Shown: positions 44,594-53,117 of the stretch, one piece after another
Position numbering within the stretch: the stretch's first letter is position 1
How the letters are laid out: the number at the start of each line of letters is the position of its first letter
Source of the DNA: Candidatus Bathyarchaeota archaeon
GTDB taxonomy: Archaea; Thermoproteota; Bathyarchaeia; Bathyarchaeales; SOJC01
NCBI GenBank assembly: GCA_029882535.1
Contig: JAOUKM010000004.1
Span: 1-64,000 of the forward strand
Direction: 5' to 3'
DNA: 64,000 nt
Notes under the pieces: generated by a model
Database searches by the model: none
Told to the model about the DNA's origin: nothing
Seen by the model: only the letters and a program-made list of their open reading frames with translations
Translations under genes and position numbers: made by a program

Positions 44594-44785
44594 TTAAGCC
44601 CTTTTAGAGAGAAGTATACTGCTAAATGCCACACTAACGACGTACAAACTCATTGATAGGAAGAGTGGAAAAGTCCCGGCAATGAAGGATACTGGCAGCC
44701 AATACGTCCCAAAGATTGTAGAGAAGGTGAATATGAAGACAATCCCCTTGATCAGCTGCGTATTCGCAGCAAATGACTTAGACAT
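44594..44785 (-). CDS. Small two-helix membrane protein
   Basis: A 63-residue product if started at ATG 44785 (MSKSFAANTQ). It has two hydrophobic helices separated by a GTYWLPVSF turn and ends in a basic LLSKRA. The open frame extends to 44848 but that part is antisense to another short gene. No family is recognised and no ribosome site is obvious. Confidence 0.4.
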   Translation of the reverse strand: MSKSFAANTQLIKGIVFIFTFSTIFGTYWLPVSFIAGTFPLFLSMSLYVVSVAFSSILLSKRA

Positions 44786-44810
44786 AGTAATAGCCCAAAA
44801 AAACTGAGCT

Positions 44811-44943
44811 ATGTCGAAAAACAAGAAGGCAAAACGAAAAAGCCACACTCCTCCACAGGTTTAGAAAAGAAGTTGACGAAGAGCTAAGAAAATATCTGGA
44901 ACAGTTTGACTCTGAAGCCGAGTTTCACCTAGATGCCGAGTAG
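44811..44943 (+). pseudogene. Frameshifted short basic protein
   Basis: From ATG 44811 one frame reads MSKNKKAKRKSHTPPQ and stops; the neighbouring frame continues RFRKEVDEELRKYLEQF to TAG 44941. Removing one C near 44847 joins them into a single basic-then-acidic protein of ~43 residues. This looks like a small gene with a one-base insertion, or a sequencing error. Function unknown. Confidence 0.45.
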
Positions 44944-45313
44944 CATTTTACTCGATAAAACTAAAATTCAACGTTACCAGCCAAATAGCCACGCAACTAC
45001 AACACAGCAACCCAAACACGATAATTGCCGTGATATCCCTGAAACTCAGAAAACGCTAAAGGTTTCTTTGCGAAGAGGAAGCAAAATAAAAACCAACCTA
45101 GCCACATTAGCCGAAGTAACCGCCACAGGCTTGGTTCAAGCGTCTGGAGGAGACAACCAAGACACCGCCGATTGCATTCTAAGAAACGAAGACGTTAGCC
45201 TTTGGAAGAAGAACACGTTGCAGCATCTTCGCAGAACATTGTCATAAGAAAAGCCGTTCTTTACTATCCTGTTAACATTATTTTGCGTGCGAATTTAATA
45301 TAGTAATGCTAGA
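44944..45313. other. Stretch without a convincing gene
   Basis: A 104-codon plus-strand open frame (44933-45247) covers most of this 370-base gap. Its start lies inside the preceding remnant and it shows no family motif (longest ordered part GSKIKTNLATLAEVTATGL). Short sensible-looking pieces occur in other frames too (NTIIAVISLKLRKR), so it may be decayed coding DNA. I assign no product. Confidence 0.35.
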
Positions 45314-46657
45314 TTAGAAGGACGCATCCTTCCTTAGGTCTTTCACTCTTCTTGCTTTTCCTTCGAATCTCGGCAGGCTGTTATATGGAACCAAAACCAC
45401 ATTTGCCTTAATTCCAGTTACTGTTTTTATTGATTCCAGAACCTTGAGACTTAGACTTTGAAGTTTCAACAGGTCTCCGTCTACGCTTTCGAAAGCTTCT
45501 TTTTCCGGCTCAATATGCACTGTCATAATGTCTAGACGGTCTGGACGCTCAAGGACTATCTGATAATTCTGAGAGGCTTCTTCTACGAGAAGCAATGCGT
45601 GTTCCACAGTGGTTGGCCACATTTTTACACCTCTAACTTTAAACATGTCATCTGCTCTGCCTAAAATTCTACTCATTCTTCCAATAGTTCTCTCACAAGA
45701 ACATTCTTCTGTTGTAAAGGATGTTATGTCGCCTGTTCTAAATCTAAGCACGGGCGTTGCCTCTCTAGTCAACGTTGTTAACACAAGTTCTCCAATTTTT
45801 CCCTCCTCAACTGTTTCTCCTGTCGCAGGATCAATAATCTCTGGTATAAAATAATCTTCAAAAATGTGTAGTCCGTTGTGCTCTGGGCATTCCACTGATA
45901 CTCCTGGACCAATTACTTCTGAAAGGCCATAAATGTCAAAAGCCTCGATTCCCAAAACTTCCTCAATTCTACGTCTAAGCTCTTCAGACCATGCTTCAGC
46001 TCCGAACAACCCGCTTTTCCATTTAAGTTCTTTTACGGGGTCTATCCCCAACTTTTCGTTTGCATATTCACCTAAATAGGCTGCATAGCTTGGTGTACAC
46101 ACAAGTATAGTTGTTCCGTATTCCTTTGCAAGTCTTATTTGCCGTTCGGTGTTGCCAGAAGCGATGGGTAAAATTGTTGCACCTATTTCTAATGCTCCAT
46201 AATGGAAGCCTAAACCGCCAGTGAACAAGCCGTATCCGTAAGCATTTTGCACTATGTCATTTTTCTTTGTTCCAGCAGAAGCATATATTCTCGCCATTGC
46301 CTTTGACCAGATTTCCAAATCTCCTTTGGTGTATGCACATGTGGTTGGATGCCCCGTCGTTCCAGAGCTTGCATGTAATTCTAGAACTTCGCTTATGTCC
46401 GCGGCTAACATTTCATATGGATAGGCTTTGCGAAGGTCTTCTTTGGTGGTGAAAGGAATTTTCTCAAGATCATCCAAGGTTTTTACGTCGTCAGGAGTTA
46501 TCCCAGCATCCTCAAATTTTCTTTTATAGGCCGGAATCCTTTCATAGGAATGCCGCACAGTTTTTCTTAGACGTTCCTCTTGGAGTTTCACGAGTTTTTC
46601 TCTAGGCTTTTTCTCATATTCAGGCTGGTAAATCCAACTCTCAACTGGACTCTTCAC
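45314..46657 (-). CDS. paaK: Phenylacetate-CoA ligase-type AMP-forming enzyme
   Basis: A 447-residue acyl-adenylate ligase activating aryl acids to CoA thioesters. Motifs: SSGTTGHPT (P-loop-like), IYGLSEVIGPG, FRTGDITSF, and GRADDMFKVRGVKMWP before the mobile C-terminal domain. GTG start with GGTGAT upstream. Bacterial and archaeal relatives act on phenylacetate or indole-3-acetate from amino-acid fermentation. It lies 64 bases after the symporter on the same strand, suggesting a shared transport-and-activation unit. Confidence 0.88.
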   Translation of the reverse strand: MKSPVESWIYQPEYEKKPREKLVKLQEERLRKTVRHSYERIPAYKRKFEDAGITPDDVKTLDDLEKIPFTTKEDLRKAYPYEMLAADISEVLELHASSGTTGHPTTCAYTKGDLEIWSKAMARIYASAGTKKNDIVQNAYGYGLFTGGLGFHYGALEIGATILPIASGNTERQIRLAKEYGTTILVCTPSYAAYLGEYANEKLGIDPVKELKWKSGLFGAEAWSEELRRRIEEVLGIEAFDIYGLSEVIGPGVSVECPEHNGLHIFEDYFIPEIIDPATGETVEEGKIGELVLTTLTREATPVLRFRTGDITSFTTEECSCERTIGRMSRILGRADDMFKVRGVKMWPTTVEHALLLVEEASQNYQIVLERPDRLDIMTVHIEPEKEAFESVDGDLLKLQSLSLKVLESIKTVTGIKANVVLVPYNSLPRFEGKARRVKDLRKDASF

Positions 46658-46721
46658 CGTATCACCGCGAGTTTATTAGCATAAGAGTTTGATACATAAA
46701 AATGATTTCGTTTTTCTTTAT

Positions 46722-48305
46722 TCACTTGATTTTTCTTCGTGTTTGGGAAAATAGTTTTTCGAGTTTTTCTTCTGAAACAGGTTTCGTGGCTAGGCTCACG
46801 CTGAAGTAGATCAGGGCTGCGCCGAACATCAACAGCAACGCCCAGCAACCCCAGTGGTGTAGACCAACAACTTTTCCATAGGCGTTAGGGTGAAGAATCG
46901 TCAGTATCAAACCATAAATTATAGTGGCGATGGCGCCCCACTTCGTTGCTCTTTTCCAGTACATAGAAACTCCGACAACGAAAAAGAATATTCCAGCCTG
47001 AGCAACTGCTGAGCCAGCCATGAACTCTGAAAGAATAGGTGGAGGCGAGGTAAAAGTCCACCATAACGGTATGGCGATAAACAGGGTGAGCATCAGCTTC
47101 GTAAGCCAAAAAAGTTTCTTTGGAGAAGTTTTCGGATAAGCATTATGAATAAGGTCTCGCGTGATGTTAGTGGCCATGATCATAACCATTCCAGCTATAG
47201 TTGCAACCGACGCTGCAAAAACACTTGCGGCAAACAAGGACGCCAACGGAATGCCACCGGCACTTATGCTTACGTAAACTGCTGCTGAATCACCGTACAT
47301 GGGATAGTATTCAGAAGCCATAAGGGCGCCTTCCCAGACCGATCTGGCTGCAAACCCTGCAATGCCAATCCAGAGGGGGGTCGAGCCGCCTACGATAATT
47401 ATCAGCAACATCATCCAATACTCGCGTTTAGTGATTTTTCGAGTGCCCAGAAAACGCGCTATGTTATGCGGGAAACCTGTCGCCATAAAGAGAAACATGA
47501 ACATTGCAGCTATAACGCCAATATAATCTACACCTGGAAAAGCTAAGCCTTTAGGCGGTGGCAGAGGCAGCGTGTAGTTTCCTAATGGGATTTCTGTTTG
47601 GTTACCTCCAAGATAAGTAAACGTCTGATTCCCAATGGATCCTGCTATTTGTGCTGGGCCACCTGCCCAGAAAAGGACTGCTATACCTAATGTCCAGCCG
47701 ATAATTGTTAATAGAATGCCTTGGAAACAGGAGACCCATTGAGTACCTGTGTATCCGCCTACAATCAAGTATATTAGCACTAAGATTGCTGTTGTTAGTA
47801 GGCTTCCATAGAAGGGAATGTTGGTTGTTATCGTCCAGACGGTTGCCATAGCTTTATACTGCCCCACCGAGTAAACTATAAGAAGAATGATCATGGCCAG
47901 TCCAGCCAACGCTTGTACCGTTCTGCTTTCAAACCTTACTCTTAGCATTTCTGGCACAGTTCGAGCTCCAAACGCTACGTACCTGCGCATTCTGTAACCA
48001 ATTACCAAGCATATTGCTGTCCCCATAACACAAATTGTGCCGATGAGCCAGCTACCTGACCAGCCATAAGCGTAGCCCAAACCCGCGTTTCCAAAGATTG
48101 CCCAACCGCTCAAATAGCTTGCAACTAAAGCAAAACCAGTTACAAGGGGGCCGATGTCTCCACGACCCACCAACCATTCCTCAAAATTCTTAGCTTTTTT
48201 TCTCATGAAAAAGCCTAAGAGAATGCTTATTGTCAGAAACGCTGCTATAGCAGCAATGACGCCGCCCGCCATTTCTGGTCCTACTTCAGGGATTGGGGGA
48301 GCCAT
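46722..48305 (-). CDS. Solute:sodium symporter (SSS family)
   Basis: A 527-residue transporter with ~13 hydrophobic helices. Motifs: FEEWLVGRGDIGP at the first loop, SYLSGWAIFGNAG, YLIVGGYTGTQWV, ATGFPHNIARFL and the later ASVATIAGMVMIMATNITRDL sodium-site region. It resembles acetate/proline-type members; one internal loop (about 220-250) carries several N-x-T sequons. It starts directly at the stop of the small membrane gene upstream and precedes the paaK-type ligase. Confidence 0.9.
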   Translation of the reverse strand: MAPPIPEVGPEMAGGVIAAIAAFLTISILLGFFMRKKAKNFEEWLVGRGDIGPLVTGFALVASYLSGWAIFGNAGLGYAYGWSGSWLIGTICVMGTAICLVIGYRMRRYVAFGARTVPEMLRVRFESRTVQALAGLAMIILLIVYSVGQYKAMATVWTITTNIPFYGSLLTTAILVLIYLIVGGYTGTQWVSCFQGILLTIIGWTLGIAVLFWAGGPAQIAGSIGNQTFTYLGGNQTEIPLGNYTLPLPPPKGLAFPGVDYIGVIAAMFMFLFMATGFPHNIARFLGTRKITKREYWMMLLIIIVGGSTPLWIGIAGFAARSVWEGALMASEYYPMYGDSAAVYVSISAGGIPLASLFAASVFAASVATIAGMVMIMATNITRDLIHNAYPKTSPKKLFWLTKLMLTLFIAIPLWWTFTSPPPILSEFMAGSAVAQAGIFFFVVGVSMYWKRATKWGAIATIIYGLILTILHPNAYGKVVGLHHWGCWALLLMFGAALIYFSVSLATKPVSEEKLEKLFSQTRRKIK

Positions 48306-48479
48306 TTAATCTTCCTCCCAATAGTAACGGGTCCTTATGAAAACTGCTAGGAGGGCAAAAACTATTGCAAGCAAGCCGTGACCCCAATACGCATACCAGC
48401 CACCTAGTAAATAGGCGATGATAGGAACTAGAATAAAGCATAACACCATTATTGCTAATAAACCGTAGATTTTTCTCAA
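48306..48479 (-). CDS. Small membrane partner of the symporter
   Basis: A 57-residue protein with two hydrophobic helices (LLAIMVLCFILVPIIAYLL; GLLAIVFALLAVFI) and an acidic end (YYWEED). I chose TTG 48479 because a strong GGTGGAGG lies 7 bases upstream; ATG 48512 would place that site inside the gene. Small helical-hairpin proteins often precede SSS symporters and are needed for their activity (family knowledge). A TATA-like ACTATAAAAA lies upstream at about 48562-48571. Confidence 0.7.
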   Translation of the reverse strand: MRKIYGLLAIMVLCFILVPIIAYLLGGWYAYWGHGLLAIVFALLAVFIRTRYYWEED

Positions 48480-48783
48480 GGTAGTTCCTCCACCTTTTAA
48501 AGAGTCATACATTAGCTAATTAGCTCTTTAAAAGAATAATCCTCATTTTCCAAAATTTTTTATAGTAAATCCAACTTCAAGAGTCAAAATTTCTGATTGC
48601 TTGATCTGAACGAAGCATCCAAACGTCATAGCAAACATAGAACGGCGAAATGAAGGAGATTAGTAAATTTATTCCGAATTCGGAAATCTTAAATTGAAGT
48701 TAGATGCTTAGCCATCGGTGGCTCTGTACTGTGAATTCCGAGTTGAAACGAGAATTTCGGTGAGGGAAAATTGAGTTTTCAGA

Positions 48784-48975
48784 TTAAGCGGCTTTGGGCA
48801 TTGGAAATTCATGCTTGCACTTCGGACACTTTACATCTTTACATTGGACAAGAGAGGGGCATCCTGAACATGCGAATGCTCTTCCATAACTGATGTCAAA
48901 GGTGAAACCGCATTTTGGACAAAGAATTAACTGTTTTTTCTTGGACAATCGCTTTTTCTCCGATACGAAACGCAC
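48784..48975 (-). CDS. Small double zinc-knuckle protein
   Basis: A 63-residue protein from a GTG start. CPKCGF, CSGCPS, CKDVKCPKCKHEF form six to eight metal-ligand cysteines. The first ~15 residues are basic. Similar small archaeal zinc ribbons are sometimes next to metal-ion transport or regulator genes; none is adjacent here. No function assigned. Confidence 0.65.
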   Translation of the reverse strand: MRFVSEKKRLSKKKQLILCPKCGFTFDISYGRAFACSGCPSLVQCKDVKCPKCKHEFPMPKAA

Positions 48976-49137
48976 ATGAAAAAGCCATATACTATTTTAA
49001 AAGTTTTTTTATTAATACATCCATTTTCCAAAAAATTGAAACAGAATGCTGGAAATATTTAAAGGTGGAATGGAGTAAATCTAACCAATTAATAATTAGT
49101 GTGGTAACGGAAAAGAACCAAGTGAGGTAGGGAGATA

Positions 49138-50127
49138 ATGTCTAAAGCTTCTAAAATAGAGAGAACGGAACTCTATAAAAATCATCTGGTTCAAGTGTTT
49201 CTAAGCAAGTTTTTAAGTGGAGAAATTCCAAGATTGGACCCTGCTTTTGATCCAGATCAAGGTTATAAGTATCCCCTTGTTGAAGCAATTCTAGGCAACC
49301 CTGCAAAAGTTGAAGATTTTTTGGCTAAATTGAGCAAAGCTGGAATTCTAAAAAAAGAACTGTATGATAAAATCCTATCTTGTCACAGTTGTGGCTCACC
49401 TAAAATTTCGATACACTACAACTGTCCTCATTGCAAATCGTTCAACGTCAGAAAGAGTGCCTTGATAGAACATCTCAAATGCGGATACATTGACACAGAG
49501 GACCACTTTAAAAAAGGAGATAAGCTCATTTGTCCAAGATGTGATAAAGAACTAGTCCAACCAGATGTTGATTACCGAAAAGCGGGAATATGGTGTACAT
49601 GTAATGACTGCAAGAAAAGTTTCGACATCCCTGTTCCATCACATTTCTGCCGAAACTGCCGGAAAAACTTCATCTTTGAAGACGCGGTTTACGAAGACGT
49701 CTACTCATATGAATTGAGCAGCGAAGCAAAAAAAGAGGCTTCGCTTGGGTGGATTCTAATTGCTCCAATAAGAGAATTCTTGGAAGGTCACGGATTCGAA
49801 GTGGAAACACCTGGTTTTCTGAAGGGAAAATCTGGTGCTAGCCACATGTTTGATATTACGGCTTTTAGAACGGGCGTTGTAAAAGACGTGACAGTCATAG
49901 ACCTTGCTACTTCTGCTGAGGATGTTATCTCTGAGCAACCAGTTATTGCTATGTTTGCCAAAATCTATGATGTTACCCCTGACAATGCGTGCTTGATTGC
50001 GATTCCTAAGATTGCTGAGAATGGGAAGAGAATGGCGAAACTTTACAACATTACTTTAGTTGAAGCGAAAAATCCGAAAGAAGCAATAAAAGCTTTGGAA
50101 AGCGTTTGCATTAAACAAGAAGAATAG
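49138..50127 (+). CDS. TackOD1-like zinc protein with nuclease-like C-terminus
   Basis: A 329-residue protein. Residues ~80-185 are a multi-cysteine TackOD1-type output domain: CHSCGSPKI, NCPHCKS, EHLKCGYIDTEDHF, LICPRCDKEL, VDYRKAGIWCTCNDC. A further knuckle (FCRNCRKNF) follows, then an alpha/beta domain (IREFLEGHGFEVETPGF ... MFDITAFR ... VTVIDLATS) laid out like a restriction-endonuclease or sensor fold. TackOD1 is a family of archaeal signal outputs. Ribosome site AGGGAG. Confidence 0.72.
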   Translation: MSKASKIERTELYKNHLVQVFLSKFLSGEIPRLDPAFDPDQGYKYPLVEAILGNPAKVEDFLAKLSKAGILKKELYDKILSCHSCGSPKISIHYNCPHCKSFNVRKSALIEHLKCGYIDTEDHFKKGDKLICPRCDKELVQPDVDYRKAGIWCTCNDCKKSFDIPVPSHFCRNCRKNFIFEDAVYEDVYSYELSSEAKKEASLGWILIAPIREFLEGHGFEVETPGFLKGKSGASHMFDITAFRTGVVKDVTVIDLATSAEDVISEQPVIAMFAKIYDVTPDNACLIAIPKIAENGKRMAKLYNITLVEAKNPKEAIKALESVCIKQEE

Positions 50128-50130
50128 TTC

Positions 50131-50885
50131 TTAGTTTGGTGAGTAAACAGCATTATTTCCACGTTCAGTTACAGCCTTTACAAAATATGGTTTGCTCGGT
50201 AGTTGAGCATCACCAAGGAGACATGTTCCGTTTTCACCAGAATTAATAAACACATTCACATCATAATGATCATAAATTATGGAATTTATGATCCACAAAG
50301 AAACTACATGAGTGGTTAAGGGACCATTATTTTTGAAAGTAAAAACCACTCCACTCGTTACAACTCTAACACCAAGGAAATCTACTTCAATATTTGTGCG
50401 AACGGTATCATTTTTTTCGTCATGCAACTTTATAATCATCGCACTGTCGTCTCGTACATAGTTTCGCCATTCATCTGTGAAATTTATGGCATAATAATCC
50501 CAGTTACCAGAAGGAGTATGTCCTATGGTGTTGTTAAAGCCACTATCGCTGTATGTATTGGATGCCCAGTTATAAGCCTTCAAATACCCTTTTTCAAAAG
50601 TATTGGTAGCCAGACACCTCATCTGCACTTCAATTGTATGAATTAAAGATAATGAATAAGTCGATAGGTCTATGATAAAGTGCCATTAAAATCTACCTAT
50701 ATGTTGGAGGACTACTTTCTTCTTGGAAAGTCTCCCAATTACCGTCAATCACTTTAGTATCTACGTAAGTTCCACTCACGTGACTACCTAAATTCACTTG
50801 ATACTCTGTTTGAAAAGTGAACCACGCAGAATATGCAATATTAATGTTAACGACATTGCTGATGCTACATCTATTTCGTCTAAGC
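50131..50885 (-). pseudogene. Frame-broken surface-protein gene
   Basis: Three reading frames in succession encode pieces of one secreted beta-sandwich protein. Around 50830-50700 one frame gives GTYVDTKVIDGNWETFQEE; after PPTYR a stop occurs and a second frame gives VDFNGTL; then a third frame gives DLSTYSLSLIHTIEVQM and runs 165 codons to the stop at 50131, with NWDYYAINFTDEWRNYV and VDFLGVRVV. These resemble jelly-roll modules of archaeal surface proteins. The gene lies right after the prepilin gene and may once have been a pilus-associated protein. Confidence 0.65.
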
Positions 50886-51287
50886 TTACGAATGTGCCTT
50901 ATAATAGTTTACAATTTTCGTTCCTTTACTAGTCACCACGTTTATGTGATACAAGCCACCCGCGTCCCAGCTAAAAGTGACATTTAGCCATCCATGTTCC
51001 CCAATTTCCAATGTGAGCGGCGTAAAGGATTGGCTTGTGAAGTTCACATACACCGACGACACTTCAACTGCTACTTTTCCTGTGTTGCGGAGGTAAATTG
51101 AAATTACGTCTGATGTAAACCATACATCTTCTGCGATAACGCGTTCTCCCATAATTTGATGCATGTTGTCGGTTATTACGTAGGTGGCTGAAGCTGCTAA
51201 AGACATGGCTGCTACTGCCACAACAGTGAGTAGAACATTGCTTAGAACAGGCGTGATCCCACGTTTATTTCCTAAAAACTTTCTCAC
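50886..51287 (-). CDS. Archaeal type IV prepilin-like protein
   Basis: A 133-residue protein with a class III signal: basic MRKFLGNKRG, cleavage after Gly10, then a hydrophobic ITPVLSNVLLTVV stretch. GTG 51287 is selected because GGTGAT lies 3 bases before it; the frame continues to 51305. The body is a beta-sandwich (VISIYLRNTGKVAVEV, FTPLTLEIGEHGWLNVTF) typical of archaeal pilins with surface Asn/Thr. It follows the membrane and ATPase components on the same strand. Confidence 0.85.
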   Translation of the reverse strand: MRKFLGNKRGITPVLSNVLLTVVAVAAMSLAASATYVITDNMHQIMGERVIAEDVWFTSDVISIYLRNTGKVAVEVSSVYVNFTSQSFTPLTLEIGEHGWLNVTFSWDAGGLYHINVVTSKGTKIVNYYKAHS

Positions 51288-51291
51288 ACAA

Positions 51292-52119
51292 TCACCATGC
51301 CACAAATTTCAAAGCGACATATCCACTTGCCATGAGAATTACACTGTGTTTCAATCCTGCGCTTACGGTGCCCTCACCCATTTTCCCTGCAACTAATCCG
51401 CCGAAAAACGCTTGTATAATACTCATGTGGAAGAAGATGCGCCATGCCTCCTCGGAAGTTAATGCAGAAAAGCCGATGATTGGTGAACTGCCCATTTCTA
51501 CAAAGAATGTTTTGAAAAGCAAGACTATGGTAAATACGAAGACATAAAATGCAACGTAAATTATTGCGATGTAAGGTCTTGTTTGAGCTTTTCGCTCTTT
51601 CTCCATAGTAAGAGTGGTTTGAATAAAGTCTCCCATTGGAGCAAAGACTTCCTCTACATGCCCTCCAGAACGGCTAGCCTCAATAATCAAAGGCACAGTT
51701 CTCTGCACTAAAGCGGTGTCAGCGCGTTTTCCAAACTCTTGAAACGCTTCTTCAAAAGACAAACCCCAAGACATCTGATTTACTATTTTCTTCAACTCTG
51801 CAGTTAAAGGTCCGTAATTTCGCTTTGAAGCCTCCTCTAATGCCTGAGGCAAAGTCATGCCCGTCTGCTGAGCCTGAACAACGCTTCTAAACAAGTCGGG
51901 TAAATGTTCATCTATCGACTTTTTCCAGCGATATTCCACGTAATCTAAAACTGCCGGAGGAAACACGGTGACTACTGCTGCAAAGAAGAGATAGTCGTTT
52001 AAAAGTGGCTTGTCTCTCAGCGTCAAAGTCGCTGTAATTATTATGATCACACCTAGACAAACAGACACCGCCCACGCAATTTTCTTTTCCCATCTTTCAA
52101 CTTTCGGCACTTCTACCAC
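51292..52119 (-). CDS. Type IV pilus membrane protein (FlaJ/TadC-like)
   Basis: A 275-residue T2SF-type protein. The N-terminal pair of hydrophobic helices is followed by a cytoplasmic helical domain (LPDLFRSVVQAQQTGMTLPQALEEASKRNYGPL ... MSWGLSFEEAFQEFGKR) and C-terminal membrane helices. It forms the membrane platform with the neighbouring 334-residue protein. It overlaps that gene by 7 bases. Confidence 0.85.
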   Translation of the reverse strand: MVEVPKVERWEKKIAWAVSVCLGVIIIITATLTLRDKPLLNDYLFFAAVVTVFPPAVLDYVEYRWKKSIDEHLPDLFRSVVQAQQTGMTLPQALEEASKRNYGPLTAELKKIVNQMSWGLSFEEAFQEFGKRADTALVQRTVPLIIEASRSGGHVEEVFAPMGDFIQTTLTMEKERKAQTRPYIAIIYVAFYVFVFTIVLLFKTFFVEMGSSPIIGFSALTSEEAWRIFFHMSIIQAFFGGLVAGKMGEGTVSAGLKHSVILMASGYVALKFVAW

Positions 52120-53117
52120 CGAGGCGAAAGAGCATCCAAGATTGTTATGAAGATGACTGAGCCGATGGGTATAACAATGTATGTTAGAAGCATCAACAGC
52201 AGAGTGGGATCCAGTATTCCAAGCCCGCTGCCTCCAAGCATAGCCATAACCGCTAGCATCACAACGAAAATAAGCGGCCCAGCTACGAGTAGTGTTACAT
52301 AGAATTCTGAGAGCACTTCAAGAGTATCTGAAAACTTTCGCAAAGCAATACGTTTATACTTCATGTTTTGCCGCGATCTGTTCATCAAATAAGACATTAA
52401 ATTGCCACCAGAGTGAATGGTTGCCACAAAGCCTTCAAGTAACTCTCTGAATTTCTCAGAGGGCGTGCGTTTTGACGCATTTTCCAAGGCGGTGATTACA
52501 TCTGCACCAAAGAGCTCCACATCTCGAACTATAATTCTTGACTCGTCAATAACAGCTAAATTTTGAGGAATCTTTGAAAGAGAGCGAAACATGTTATTAG
52601 GCGGCACACCTGCACCTGCGAGAATCGCCAAATAACCAGTTGCAAAAGACATGCTATCGTCTAAGTTTCGTCTTATGTTGTCTGCTCTGTAAATAGGGTA
52701 AATGTAAAAGCAAACAACGGTTAGGGCGCCAACCAGTAGACCACCGCCCACGCCAAAAAAAAGGGATGGAAAGAGCGCTATTTGTAAAATAAAATACATT
52801 ATTGGCGGAACAAGAACCATTGTTGAAACGGTAATAATTAAACTCGTTAGAAGAGTGAGGCTGACATAGGGCTTAAAACTTATTCTCATGCCAGATTTAT
52901 GCAAACCAGTATCCATGTCTCTGAAGAGAGGTAAAAACCGATTCGCTCTTTCTCCCAAAAGGCGATAGGCAAAAAGTTGAGGGTTCCACTTTGTTTGCTC
53001 GGTATTCTTTGCTGATTGGCTGAAATGGTTTAGAAAGGCAGAAACTTTCAGACGAACTTCTTTTACAACGCGTTGACGTATTTGGTTTATCGATTTCTTA
53101 AGATGAGTAACGTTCAT
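52113..53117 (-). CDS. Type IV pilus membrane protein (FlaJ/TadB-like)
   Basis: A 334-residue T2SF-family protein with four or more hydrophobic helices near residues 85-145 and 270-330. The cytoplasmic loop has GAGVPPNNMFRSLS and MSYLMNRSRQNMKYK. Two successive T2SF proteins are the normal split form of archaeal pilus platforms. It overlaps the ATPase stop by one base, so the operon is tightly coupled. Confidence 0.85.
   Translation of the reverse strand: MNVTHLKKSINQIRQRVVKEVRLKVSAFLNHFSQSAKNTEQTKWNPQLFAYRLLGERANRFLPLFRDMDTGLHKSGMRISFKPYVSLTLLTSLIITVSTMVLVPPIMYFILQIALFPSLFFGVGGGLLVGALTVVCFYIYPIYRADNIRRNLDDSMSFATGYLAILAGAGVPPNNMFRSLSKIPQNLAVIDESRIIVRDVELFGADVITALENASKRTPSEKFRELLEGFVATIHSGGNLMSYLMNRSRQNMKYKRIALRKFSDTLEVLSEFYVTLLVAGPLIFVVMLAVMAMLGGSGLGILDPTLLLMLLTYIVIPIGSVIFITILDALSPRW

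Noticed and set aside
44933-45247. A 104-codon plus-strand open frame
   Set aside because: Starts inside another remnant, lacks family motifs and a ribosome site; described only as a stretch without a convincing gene.
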